A DNA stretch of 64,000 nucleotides from Balaenoptera acutorostrata (taxonomy: Eukaryota > Chordata > Mammalia > Artiodactyla > Balaenopteridae): assembly GCF_949987535.1 (NCBI RefSeq), contig NC_080070.1:7126016-7190015 (forward strand). Direction: 5' to 3'. The notes under the pieces were generated by a model that ran no database searches, was not told the origin of the DNA, and saw only the letters and a program-made list of their open reading frames with translations. Below, piece by piece: positions 10,301 to 22,070 of the stretch. Made by a program: the position numbers and the translations under genes. Numbering within the stretch: position 1 is the stretch's first letter; each line of letters opens with the position of its first letter.

Positions 10301-13300
10301 AACGGTGCTCACACATGTGCTGTGTGGTTTAAACTTCACACACCCCTGTGAAACGGTGCTCACACATGTGCTGTGTGGTTTAAACTTCACACACCCCTGT
10401 GAAACGGTGCTCACACATGTGCTGTGTGGTTTAAACTTCACACACCCCTGTGAAACGGTGCTCACACATGTGCTGTGTGGTTTAAACTTCACACACCCCT
10501 GTGAAACGGTGCTCACACATGTGCTGTGTGGTTTAAACTTCACACACCCCTGTGAAACGGTGCTCACACATGTGCTGTGTGGTTTAAACTTCACACACCC
10601 CTGTGAAACGGTGCTCACACATGTGCTGTGTGGTTTAAACTTCACACACCCCTGTGAAACGGTGCTCACACATGTGCTGTGTGGTTTAAACTTCACACAC
10701 CCCTGTGAAACGGTGCTCACACATGTGCTGTGTGGTTTAAACTTCACACACCCCTGTGAAACGGTGCTCACACATGTGCTGTGTGGTTTAAACTTCACAC
10801 ACCCCTGTGAAACGGTGCTCACACATGTGCTGTGTGGTTTAAACTTCACACACCCCTGTGAAACGGTGCTCACACATGTGCTGTGTGGTTTAAACTTCAC
10901 ACACCCCTGTGAAACGGTGCTCACACATGTGCTGTGTGGTTTAAACTTCACACACCCCTGTGAAACGGTGCTCACACATGTGCTGTGTGGTTTAAACTTC
11001 ACACACCCCTGTGAAACGGTGCTCACACATGTGCTGTGTGGTTTAAACTTCACACACCCCTGTGAAACGGTGCTCACACATGTGCTGTGTGGTTTAAACT
11101 TCACACACCCCTGTGAAACGGTGCTCACACATGTGCTGTGTGGTTTAAACTTCACACACCCCTGTGAAACGGTGCTCACACATGTGCTGTGTGGTTTAAA
11201 CTTCACACACCCCTGTGAAACGGTGCTCACACATGTGCTGTGTGGTTTAAACTTCACACACCCCTGTGAAACGGTGCTCACACATGTGCTGTGTGGTTTA
11301 AACTTCACACACCCCTGTGAAACGGTGCTCACACATGTGCTGTGTGGTTTAAACTTCACACACCCCTGTGAAACGGTGCTCACACATGTGCTGTGTGGTT
11401 TAAACTTCACACACCCCTGTGAAACGGTGCTCACACATGTGCTGTGTGGTTTAAACTTCACACACCCCTGTGAAACGGTGCTCACACATGTGCTGTGTGG
11501 TTTAAACTTCACACACCCCTGTGAAACGGTGCTCACACATGTGCTGTGTGGTTTAAACTTCACACACCCCTGTGAAACGGTGCTCACACATGTGCTGTGT
11601 GGTTTAAACTTCACACACCCCTGTGAAACGGTGCTCACACATGTGCTGTGTGGTTTAAACTTCACACACCCCTGTGAAACGGTGCTCACACATGTGCTGT
11701 GTGGTTTAAACTTCACACACCCCTGTGAAACGGTGCTCACACATGTGCTGTGTGGTTTAAACTTCACACACCCCTGTGAAACGGTGCTCACACATGTGCT
11801 GTGTGGTTTAAACTTCACACACCCCTGTGAAACGGTGCTCACACATGTGCTGTGTGGTTTAAACTTCACACACCCCTGTGAAACGGTGCTCACACATGTG
11901 CTGTGTGGTTTAAACTTCACACACCCCTGTGAAACGGTGCTCACACATGTGCTGTGTGGTTTAAACTTCACACACCCCTGTGAAACGGTGCTCACACATG
12001 TGCTGTGTGGTTTAAACTTCACACACCCCTGTGAAACGGTGCTCACACATGTGCTGTGTGGTTTAAACTTCACACACCCCTGTGAAACGGTGCTCACACA
12101 TGTGCTGTGTGGTTTAAACTTCACACACCCCTGTGAAACGGTGCTCACACATGTGCTGTGTGGTTTAAACTTCACACACCCCTGTGAAACGGTGCTCACA
12201 CATGTGCTGTGTGGTTTAAACTTCACACACCCCTGTGAAACGGTGCTCACACATGTGCTGTGTGGTTTAAACTTCACACACCCCTGTGAAACGGTGCTCA
12301 CACATGTGCTGTGTGGTTTAAACTTCACACACCCCTGTGAAACGGTGCTCACACATGTGCTGTGTGGTTTAAACTTCACACACCCCTGTGAAACGGTGCT
12401 CACACATGTGCTGTGTGGTTTAAACTTCACACACCCCTGTGAAACGGTGCTCACACATGTGCTGTGTGGTTTAAACTTCACACACCCCTGTGAAACGGTG
12501 CTCACACATGTGCTGTGTGGTTTAAACTTCACACACCCCTGTGAAACGGTGCTCACACATGTGCTGTGTGGTTTAAACTTCACACACCCCTGTGAAACGG
12601 TGCTCACACATGTGCTGTGTGGTTTAAACTTCACACACCCCTGTGAAACGGTGCTCACACATGTGCTGTGTGGTTTAAACTTCACACACCCCTGTGAAAC
12701 GGTGCTCACACATGTGCTGTGTGGTTTAAACTTCACACACCCCTGTGAAACGGTGCTCACACATGTGCTGTGTGGTTTAAACTTCACACACCCCTGTGAA
12801 ACGGTGCTCACACATGTGCTGTGTGGTTTAAACTTCACACACCCCTGTGAAACGGTGCTCACACATGTGCTGTGTGGTTTAAACTTCACACACCCCTGTG
12901 AAACGGTGCTCACACATGTGCTGTGTGGTTTAAACTTCACACACCCCTGTGAAACGGTGCTCACACATGTGCTGTGTGGTTTAAACTTCACACACCCCTG
13001 TGAAACGGTGCTCACACATGTGCTGTGTGGTTTAAACTTCACACACCCCTGTGAAACGGTGCTCACACATGTGCTGTGTGGTTTAAACTTCACACACCCC
13101 TGTGAAACGGTGCTCACACATGTGCTGTGTGGTTTAAACTTCACACACCCCTGTGAAACGGTGCTCACACATGTGCTGTGTGGTTTAAACTTCACACACC
13201 CCTGTGAAACGGTGCTCACACATGTGCTGTGTGGTTTAAACTTCACACACCCCTGTGAAACGGTGCTCACACATGTGCTGTGTGGTTTAAACTTCACACA

Positions 13301-15207
13301 CCCCTGTGAAACGGTGCTCACACATGTGCTGTGTGGTTTAAACTTCACACACCCCTGTGAAACGGTGCTCACACATGTGCTGTGTGGTTTAAACTTCACA
13401 CACCCCTGTGAAACGGTGCTCACACATGTGCTGTGTGGTTTAAACTTCACACACCCCTGTGAAACGGTGCTCACACATGTGCTGTGTGGTTTAAACTTCA
13501 CACACCCCTGTGAAACGGTGCTCACACATGTGCTGTGTGGTTTAAACTTCACACACCCCTGTGAAACGGTGCTCACACATGTGCTGTGTGGTTTAAACTT
13601 CACACACCCCTGTGAAACGGTGCTCACACATGTGCTGTGTGGTTTAAACTTCACACACCCCTGTGAAACGGTGCTCACACATGTGCTGTGTGGTTTAAAC
13701 TTCACACACCCCTGTGAAACGGTGCTCACACATGTGCTGTGTGGTTTAAACTTCACACACCCCTGTGAAACGGTGCTCACACATGTGCTGTGTGGTTTAA
13801 ACTTCACACACCCCTGTGAAACGGTGCTCACACATGTGCTGTGTGGTTTAAACTTCACACACCCCTGTGAAACGGTGCTCACACATGTGCTGTGTGGTTT
13901 AAACTTCACACACCCCTGTGAAACGGTGCTCACACATGTGCTGTGTGGTTTAAACTTCACACACCCCTGTGAAACGGTGCTCACACATGTGCTGTGTGGT
14001 TTAAACTTCACACACCCCTGTGAAACGGTGCTCACACATGTGCTGTGTGGTTTAAACTTCACACACCCCTGTGAAACGGTGCTCACACATGTGCTGTGTG
14101 GTTTAAACTTCACACACCCCTGTGAAACGGTGCTCACACATGTGCTGTGTGGTTTAAACTTCACACACCCCTGTGAAACGGTGCTCACACATGTGCTGTG
14201 TGGTTTAAACTTCACACACCCCTGTGAAACGGTGCTCACACATGTGCTGTGTGGTTTAAACTTCACACACCCCTGTGAAACGGTGCTCACACATGTGCTG
14301 TGTGGTTTAAACTTCACACACCCCTGTGAAACGGTGCTCACACATGTGCTGTGTGGTTTAAACTTCACACACCCCTGTGAAACGGTGCTCACACATGTGC
14401 TGTGTGGTTTAAACTTCACACACCCCTGTGAAACGGTGCTCACACATGTGCTGTGTGGTTTAAACTTCACACACCCCTGTGAAACGGTGCTCACACATGT
14501 GCTGTGTGGTTTAAACTTCACACACCCCTGTGAAACGGTGCTCACACATGTGCTGTGTGGTTTAAACTTCACACACCCCTGTGAAACGGTGCTCACACAT
14601 GTGCTGTGTGGTTTAAACTTCACACACCCCTGTGAAACGGTGCTCACACATGTGCTGTGTGGTTTAAACTTCACACACCCCTGTGAAACGGTGCTCACAC
14701 ATGTGCTGTGTGGTTTAAACTTCACACACCCCTGTGAAACGGTGCTCACACATGTGCTGTGTGGTTTAAACTTCACACACCCCTGTGAAACGGTGCTCAC
14801 ACATGTGCTGTGTGGTTTAAACTTCACACACCCCTGTGAAACGGTGCTCACACATGTGCTGTGTGGTTTAAACTTCACACACCCCTGTGAAACGGTGCTC
14901 ACACATGTGCTGTGTGGTTTAAACTTCACACACCCCTGTGAAACGGTGCTCACACATGTGCTGTGTGGTTTAAACTTCACACACCCCTGTGAAACGGTGC
15001 TCACACATGTGCTGTGTGGTTTAAACTTCACACACCCCTGTGAAACGGTGCTCACACATGTGCTGTGTGGTTTAAACTTCACACACCCCTGTGAAACGGT
15101 GCTCACACATGTGCTGTGTGGTTTAAACTTCACACACCCCTGTGAAACGGTGCTCACACATGTGCTGTGTGGTTTAAACTTCACACACCCCTGTGAAACG
15201 GTGCTCA
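7303..15207 (+). repeat. Minisatellite: 155 x 51-bp perfect tandem array in the ZNF746 intron
   Basis: The span is 7905 bp, exactly 155 times 51 bp. Lines 1020 bp apart (20 units) match letter for letter at the points compared along the array, and no variant unit was noticed. Each unit has: CACATGTG (unit bases 1-8, a palindromic E-box), TGTGGTTT (12-19, RUNX-type core), GTTTAAAC (16-23, palindrome), TTCACA-N6-TGTGAA (24-41, inverted repeat), and one CpG (43-44) inside AACGG. The outer junctions share 'tcaca' with the unit junction, as expected for slippage or unequal exchange. The unit has no stop in one frame per strand, giving opposed open frames of ~2640 codons (17-residue repeats). I do not call these genes. 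Real extreme homogeneity and consensus-filled assembly both fit. Confidence 0.98.
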
Positions 15208-15330
15208 CACAGGAGCTTGCCTGAGGTCACCGCTGCTCTGTGGGGAGGCACGTTCCATTCTCAGATCCACCTGAGCCCAGCTCTGTGCTCCTGCCCCTCG
15301 GGTGCATTGCCACCAGCGGTCAGAGCTCCT
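15208..15330 (+). mobile_element. MIR SINE remnant, right flank of the array
   Basis: 'cacaggagcttgcctgaggtcaccgctgctctgtgg' resembles the MIR stretch 'aacttgcccaaggtcacacagct', followed by a degraded MIR 3' part (near 15270-15300). Together with 7240-7302 and one copy of the 51-bp unit, this rebuilds a continuous MIR-like order. Confidence 0.6.
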
Positions 15331-15673
15331 TCCTTGGCATAACTTCATGTTTAGCCTTAAGAGCCAAAGTGAAAATGGAACGCGGTGAGCAGATGCAATG
15401 GTTGCTCTCCTGTGGGGAAGGTTCTAGAACAAGGGGAGCAGATAGGTTGGTTGCTTTACCTGTGGTGAAGGTCTGGAACACGATGTCCTCACCCACGGTT
15501 TGAGGCAGCCACCTGACCACCTGGGGCATCTCTGCTGAACTGGTTGGATCCGGAGGCTTCGAGACTAGGGCTCAGAGTGGCCATAGTTGGGCCAAATGTC
15601 CCGATGGAAGATCTTCCCTTTCTAAGCGGGGAGGGGACAGAATGATACCTGGTCTTTCTGTCTTTCTCAGCAG
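15331..15673 (+). other. ZNF746: ZNF746 intron end with polypyrimidine tract
   Basis: Unique intron sequence ending in 'tctttctgtctttctcagcag'. The acceptor has two AGs three bases apart (15669-15670 and 15672-15673). No other feature seen. Confidence 0.8.
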
Positions 15674-16725
15674 ATGTAAAGATTGTGATAAAAACCGAAG
15701 TCCAGGAAGAGGAGGTAGTGGCCACACCAGTGCATCCTACTGACCTAGAAGCCCACGCGACCCTGTTCGGACCAGGCCAAGCCACAAGGTTCTTCCCTAG
15801 TCCTGTCCAGGAAGGAGCCTGGGAGAGCCAGGGCAGCTCCTTCCCCAGCCAGGACGCCGTGCTGGGGCTGAGAGAGCCCGCCCGGCCCGAGCGCGAGCTG
15901 GGCGAGCCCAGCCCCGCGGTGACCCAGGACGAGACCCCTCCAGGGGACTGGCTCTTCGGGGGGGTCCGGTGGGGCTGGAATTTCAGGTGTAAGCCTCCCG
16001 CGGGCCTGAACCCGAGGACCGGGCCTGAGGGTCTGCCCTACTCCACGTCTGACAACGGAGAGGCCGTGCTGGACCCCGGCCAGGCCCCGAGACCCTTCAG
16101 CGACCCCTGCAAGTACCCCGGCCGGACCAAAGGCTTCAGCCACAAGCCGGGCCTGAAGAAACACCCGGCGGCCCCCCCGGGGGGGCGGCCGTTCACGTGC
16201 GCCGCGTGCGGGAAGAGCTTCCAGCTGCAGGTCAGCCTGAGCGCGCACCAGCGCAGCTGCGGGGGTCCGCCCGACGGGGCGCCGGGGGCGGCGGGCGGCG
16301 CGCGGGACGGCAGCGGCCTGCGGTGCGGCGAGTGCGGCCGCTGCTTCACGCGGCCGGCGCACCTCATCCGGCACCGCATGCTGCACACGGGCGAGCGGCC
16401 CTTCCCCTGCACCGAGTGCGAGAAGCGCTTCACCGAGCGCTCCAAGCTCATCGACCACTACCGTACGCACACGGGCGTGCGGCCCTTCACCTGCACCGTG
16501 TGCGGCAAGAGCTTCATCCGCAAGGACCACCTCCGCAAGCACCAGCGCAACCACGCGGCGGGCGCCAAGCCGGCCCGCGGCCAGCCCCTGCCGCCGCTGC
16601 CTGCCGCGCCCCCCGACCCCTTCAAGAGCCCCGCCTCCAAAGGACCCTTGGCCTCCACGGACCTCGTGACCGACTGGACTTGTGGCCTGAGTGTCCTGGG
16701 ACCCACTGACGGCGGGGACCTGTGA
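15674..16725 (+). CDS. ZNF746: ZNF746 last coding exon with four zinc fingers (PARIS)
   Basis: This exon encodes the C-terminal 350 residues of the repressor. It opens with [13 protein letters not shown], including a sumoylation-type IKTE motif, followed by a Pro/Gly-rich linker. Finger 1 is at 16192-16260 and is C2HC type, with the last ligand Cys (HQRSC). Fingers 2-4 are ordinary C2H2 at 16318-16386, 16402-16470 and 16486-16554, joined by TGERPF or TGVRPF linkers. The protein ends in a conserved tail ([15 protein letters not shown]) and a TGA at 16723. The glycine-rich spacer between fingers 1 and 2 (16261-16317) is much shorter than the one I remember for human. In human the protein binds insulin-response-type sites at PPARGC1A and is removed by parkin. 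The exon is intact. Opposite-strand open frames here (15745-16893) are shadows. Confidence 0.97.
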
Positions 16726-18315
16726 GGCCCCCGCGGGCGACCCCTGCAGGCCCAAGTGTAAAGAGGCGCTTCTCCAGAAAGCGGGGTGGTGCGTAAAGCT
16801 TCGAGGCGGAACGGAGCCTGGGGGAGAACCAGATTCCCACTTGCTGAACCGATCACTGGAGCAGGAGAAACTATCAGACAGTGCAGCTTCCACCTCTAAA
16901 CAAAGTAGAATTCTCTGATTGTGAAACTGAGCAGCATAGAAGTTTAAGTAATTTAATTACGAAACTTTTTGTTTTTTTTAATTCTTGAAGAAAAAGCCGG
17001 AAAATAGTAGTAGCACCAGTTTAAACTTTATAGTGTACCTTTGGTTTCTGGAGTGCGTGTGTGTGTTGTGGGCTGTGTCCTTACCAAGTCTGACAGAGGG
17101 TGTGACGGAAGCTTGGCTGGCTGGGGACGCGGGTGAGGAGGGACCTGGACCTCCCTGGCCTCAGTGACCCCGAGGGATGGGCCGGTCTCTGCACACAGCC
17201 CCAGGGGAGCGGAGACCCGGCTCTGCCCAGGGCCGGGCTGGGAAGTAAGGCCAGCCAGGAGCCGTGGAAGCCCAGTCTCCGCTCGCGGGCAGGAGGCCTG
17301 AGCAGGGGCAGCCCGGCGTCTCTCAGCACCGGCCTCTCATGTGCAAAGGCTCTGCACAAGTGCCGGCCCTGCGCAGACCCCGTGCCGCTCCCCCCGGCCC
17401 GCCCCGGTACGTGGCTCCTGGGCCTCGTAAAGGAGAGTTGTCCGGAAGCACCGTTAGGCGTGCAGACGTGAGGCAGGGGCAGCGGAAGCAGAGCCGGGAA
17501 CAGAGCCTCGCCTGCCGACCCCTCCAGGGGAGGGGCTGTCCTTTGCTCCAGCCAGATGCTCGTTTCCTTTTCTCTCGGTGTGGTGTGTCTTCTCGCTGTC
17601 CAGACGCTTTCGCACGGAACCTCATTTGATGGTTACTGTGCCCTAGTGAAGCACGCCGGACGAGCATCCTTTCCTGTGAGAGATGAGGCAATAAGCTACT
17701 CAGAGGGGACCCATCCCAGCCTCGCACCCCGTGTGCACGATGAGTGCAGACAGTTGGGAAGAGGCTCAGGACAGACTTGGCTCGTCCTTCTGGAGCATCA
17801 GTTTGGGGGAGGAGAGCTTTTCATTTTGCCCTCTTAAAAGATTAGCCCCACATCTGCCTGAGCAAAATCATCAGGCCTCGAGCTTTAGCCAAGTGGCGGC
17901 CTTGGTGGCCAGTGGGCGCTCTCCCCCAGGAGGGGTCGGGGCTGAGGGGCTGGGCCAGGGGCAGGGCTTGCTCGTTCCCTGGCTGACATCTTGAAGGTGG
18001 AATTAGAAATGGGCCAAGGTTTCTTGATTCCACCCCAATGCTGTCCCTGCCACACGAGAATCCATTCCCGTTTTGTTGAAGCAGATGCTGGTTCCTTGTC
18101 CTCTGGGGAACTTGTTTCCCGAGGGGGGAGACCATCGCTTCTGTTCATTCAGCTCCCTTGTGCGTACTTTTATTAGGCAATAGACTAGTTAAGAAGATTG
18201 TTTCTATGTACTGTATATTTTGTACCAGTTTACACTTCTAATATTGATATAACTGATATTTTGAGAAACAAATGAAGAGGAAACATCCTGTTAAAATAAA
18301 ACCTAACCAGCACCA
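16726..18315 (+). other. ZNF746: ZNF746 3' UTR
   Basis: About 1.6 kb follow the stop codon without a further exon. The region ends at a good poly(A) signal (18295-18300) followed by a GT-rich stretch at about 18320-18345. The first part is GC-rich; from about 18170 it turns AT-rich. Open frames inside (for example 17323-17727) show no family resemblance. Confidence 0.75.
18295..18300 (+). terminator. ZNF746: Poly(A) signal AATAAA of ZNF746
   Basis: AATAAA with upstream TGTA elements (about 18207-18225) and a downstream GT-rich tract (ggtttggtgggttctgttctt begins near 18319) predicts cleavage around 18315. A second AATAAA at 18529-18534 could serve as an alternative site. Confidence 0.7.
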
Positions 18316-19475
18316 AGGCGGTTTGGTGGGTTCTGTTCTTAGACCCGCGTCTTTGGCGCTGGTGCCACTACACGCATCCCCCGAGGCAGCGGTGCGGTCG
18401 GCTTGCTCTGCTCCCTCCTCCTGCTCAGGGGGGCCTTGGACCCAGGGAGGCAACTGTCCCTGAGAGCTGGGATGGGAGAATCCAGAGAAGTTTGACTCTG
18501 TGGAGAAAAAACCGACACCTGGAGGGAAAATAAAACCACATCCAGTCACCTCGCTTCAGAATATAGTCATGGTTTTTGTCATTTAGTTTAATATGAGATC
18601 ATGTACATGAAGATAGGAAGAAAAAATTGCAGGGTATCAAAGAAAAACTGAAGCTGGATGTTTTCTCTTTGCATCTTTTCTTGGCTGGGCAGAGGCCAAG
18701 AAAGGATCCGGGATGCCTGCAGTGGCTGTAACCCTGGTCTTGGAGTGAAGTCCCTCCAATGGCATTTGAGCCAGGCCAGCTGACACCCATATTCCCACCA
18801 ACTAGAGTTAACACTTGTTAACGTTCTATCTCAGGTTTTGTTTTCAGTCTCTTTTGTTTTGATCGTTGTCTTTTTAAGAAAATGAAAATGTAAAATTAAA
18901 AAATCCACTCGAATTTGCCACGGAAGGCGTGGGAGTGGGACCCGGAGAAGGAAGGGGAGCGGCTCTCATCCAGGCCCATCGTGAGATGGCGGGAACAGGC
19001 CATGGCGTCTCATTCCTTCTCAGCAGCCCTGGCCTCTCTTCTGTGCTTCCGGTCCCCCGCCCCCACTGGACATGTCTCTAGTGCTTGGAAGTCAACGGGG
19101 ACACATCTGGTGTCTGCCCAGCTGGGGGTGCTCCTCCTCCACCACCACACCCTCGCCTGTCCTCACATGCATTCTCACGCCCACACGCTGCTTGCGTGTC
19201 ATGCCAGAACCCCATCCGTGGCCCATGAAAGGAAGACTCCTAAGGTCTGGCTCGGGTGCTCTCCAAGACAGAGAGGGCATGGGAGGAAAGGGTTTAGGCA
19301 GTGGGGAGGGGGAGGCTGAGGTCCATCTCAGACATCCAGCAGGGGGTGCCCAATCAGTGAGGGAGACCAGACAAGCACTGTGGAACGGGGACCCCACCAC
19401 GACTCCCAAACTTCCTGGGAACGCTTGCTCTGCCACAGCTCAAAAGAATCCCACTTAGGCCAAAGCACAGTGGTC
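18316..19475. other. Intergenic, mostly unique
   Basis: GC-mixed sequence after ZNF746. No conserved coding pattern and no named repeat; open frames of 70-134 codons overlap in several frames and look like chance. Confidence 0.5.
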
Positions 19476-19985
19476 CCTGGTTATTAGCTTCCTATTGCTG
19501 CTGTAACAAATCACCACAAACGTCATGGCTTAAACCAACCAGATTTATCTTACATTTCTGGAGGTCAGGAGTCCAAAATGAGTCTTATGGAGCTAAAATC
19601 AAGGTGTCATCAGGGCTTCATTCCTTCTGGAGACTCTAGAGGAGAATCCATTTCCTCACCTTTTCCAACTTCTTGAGGCCACCTGCATTCCTTGGCTTGT
19701 GGCCCCTTCCTTCATCTTCAAAGGGAATCACTCCAAACTCTGCTTCAATCATCACATCTTTTTTTGACTTTGACCCTCTTGCCTCCCTCTCATAAAGACT
19801 CTTGCAATTTCATTGGGCCTGCCCAGATAATCGAGAATGATCTCTCCATCCAAAGATTCTAATTTAATCACATCTGCAAAGTCCCCTTTGCCACACTATA
19901 AGGCTACAGGGGTTCTGGGAATTAGGATGTGGACAGCTTTCGCGGGTGGGGGGGGCATTATTTGACTTACCACACTTCCCAAATC
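19476..19985 (+). mobile_element. Ancient mammalian interspersed repeat ('ctgctgtaacaaatcaccac' type)
   Basis: The sequence 'cctattgctgctgtaacaaa ... ggcttaaaccaacc ... ggaggtcaggagtccaaaat ... ctttgccacac' follows a well-known high-copy mammalian repeat whose subfamily name I cannot assign with certainty. It is diverged and non-coding. 19986-20550 shows nothing I recognise. Confidence 0.6.
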
Positions 19986-20550
19986 TCAGGACAACCCTCC
20001 TCACCTCTCCGAGGCCAGACCAAATCCTCCCTGGGATGCTCCTGTATGTTCTGGCACTGAAGTAACGTGCCAAAACGAGAACACTCGAGGTTCATCATTC
20101 CCAGTCATTCCTTCATATCGGCCACCCTCTGTTGCCCATCAAAACGTACCCATCTGCTGCCTGCCTCCTCCTGACATCTTTCTTTACCTTCATCTTTTTC
20201 CAACTTTGTTCTCATTCCTATGCTTCCAAAGATGGTCCCCATCCCTTCCGACTCTCCATTGTTAAGTAGTAGTGCTACAGCATTGCCATGTTTACAGGCA
20301 GACTGAAGACAAGGTGGGTCAGCTGCACCTTAACCATTTCAACAGCCTCAAGATCTTTGAAGATTGTGCTGGCCACGTGTGACTATTACTCTCGTTTGCA
20401 TCTCCATCCTGGGGAAGACGCCCCCTCCTCCTCTAAAGTTCCTGTCACCGTCTCTCTTTTTCTCTGTCATTTATCAGTCTTTCTTCCACATCAGTGAAGG
20501 CTTGCCAGAAGTCCTTCTGGGCCTCAAGTCTGTGGCTCCCACCCCATCCT

Positions 20551-21060
20551 GCACTGCTCCATCCCTCACACAGGCCCAAGGTGACCTTTCTCACTGGGAG
20601 ATCTGATCCCCCTCATTCCCGGTTTTAAAGTCCTCCAGCAACTCCATCACCTGCACTGAGAATCTAAACTTTAGCACGACATTTCCGACCCCTCGTGAGG
20701 TGGTTCCTTCCCTGTCCTCATCTCCTGCAACTCCCCTTGCATCTCACGCTCTAGAGGAACTGAACCACCTGCCCTTCCCAGAGCACTGTGCTGTTCCTCA
20801 TCTCTGCACATGCTGTTCCCGCTGCAGACGATGTCCTCCTTCCCTTTGCCCCACTGCCCCGTCCACCTGGTGCACTCCTTCTTACCCCTCAGTTCATGGC
20901 TCAACCTCATCCAGCCTTCCACAGTTTTTGCAGGTGGAATTGATGCCTCCCGTGTTTTTCCATGGACACTTGCTCAGACTCCATCTGTCATCTCATGGGA
21001 CTCTCTCTTACTTTGTATATCATGTGTTCCTGGAAATGTGTATAAAGGTGTATGTGTAAA
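20551..21060 (+). mobile_element. L2 LINE 3' fragment
   Basis: Phrases such as 'ctctgcacatgctgttcccgctgc', 'cctcagttcatggctcaacctcatccagcc' and 'atctcatgggactctctctta' fit the 3' end of an L2 element. No open frame of length. Confidence 0.55.
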
Positions 21061-21084
21061 AATGAAGCAATAAGATGATGCGAC

Positions 21085-22070
21085 CAACAAGAGGGTAATT
21101 TCCAAAATATACATACAAGCAACTCATACAGCTCAATGTCAAAAAAACAACCCAATCAAAAAATGGGCAGAAGACCTAAATAGACATTTCTCCAAAGAAG
21201 ACATACAGATGGCCAACAAGCACATGAAAAGATGCTCAACATTGCTAATCATTAGAGAAATGCAAATCAAAACTACAATGAGTTACCACCTCACACCAGT
21301 CAGAATGGCCCTAATCAAAAAGTCTACAAATAATAAATGCTGGAGAGGGTGTGGAGAAAAGAGAACGCTCCTACACTGTTGGTGGGAATGTAAACCGGTG
21401 CAGCCACTATGGAGAACAGTATGGAAGCTCCTTAAAAAACTAAAAATAGAGTCACCATATGATCCAGCAATCCCACTCCTGGGCATATATCCAGGAAATG
21501 CAAAACCTCTAAATCAAAAAGACACATGCACCCCAATGTTCATTACAGCACTATTTACAATAACCAAGACATGGAAACAACCCAGATGCCCATCAACAGA
21601 TGATTGGTTTAAAAAGATGTGGTATACATATACAATGGAATATTACTGATCCATAAAAAAATAATGAAATATTGCCATTTGCAGCAACGTGGATGGACCC
21701 AGAGATTATCATACTAATCAAAGACAAATATGATATGATATCACTTATATGTGGAATCTAAAAAATGATACAAATGAATTTAGTTACAAAACAGAAACAG
21801 ACTCACAGACATAGAAAACAAACTAACAGTTACCAAAGGGGAAAGGGAGGGGAGAGATAAATTAGGAGTATGGGGTTAACAGATGCATGCTACTATATAT
21901 AAAATAGATAAGCAACACGGATTTACTGTATAGCACAGGGAACTATATTCAATATTTTGTAATAACCTATAATGGAAAAAATCTGAAAAAATAGATGTGA
22001 ATCACTTTGCTGTCACCGGAAACTAACACAATATTGTAAATCAACTAAACTTCAATTAAAAAAAAAAAAG
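21085..22070 (+). mobile_element. 5'-truncated L1 with 3' UTR and poly(A)
   Basis: It contains the C-terminal end of ORF2, open at 21209-21649 and including the Cys-rich [19 protein letters not shown] stretch, then about 400 bp of 3' UTR and an A run at 22058-22068. It is close to the matching part of the full-length L1 (33990-34650), so it is fairly young, but the frame is broken upstream of 21209 and most of ORF2 is missing. Confidence 0.9.

Noticed and set aside
7303..15207. CRISPR array or satellite-like protein gene
   Set aside because: There are no spacers between repeats, the genome is mammalian, and the open frames arise from the 51-bp period without initiation, splicing or codon evidence.
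15745..16893. 382-codon antisense frame opposite the ZNF746 zinc fingers
   Set aside because: A shadow of the GC-rich coding exon; no conserved domain.
18915..19458. Overlapping frames of 114-134 codons after ZNF746
   Set aside because: Frames on both strands overlap and have no family resemblance; likely chance.
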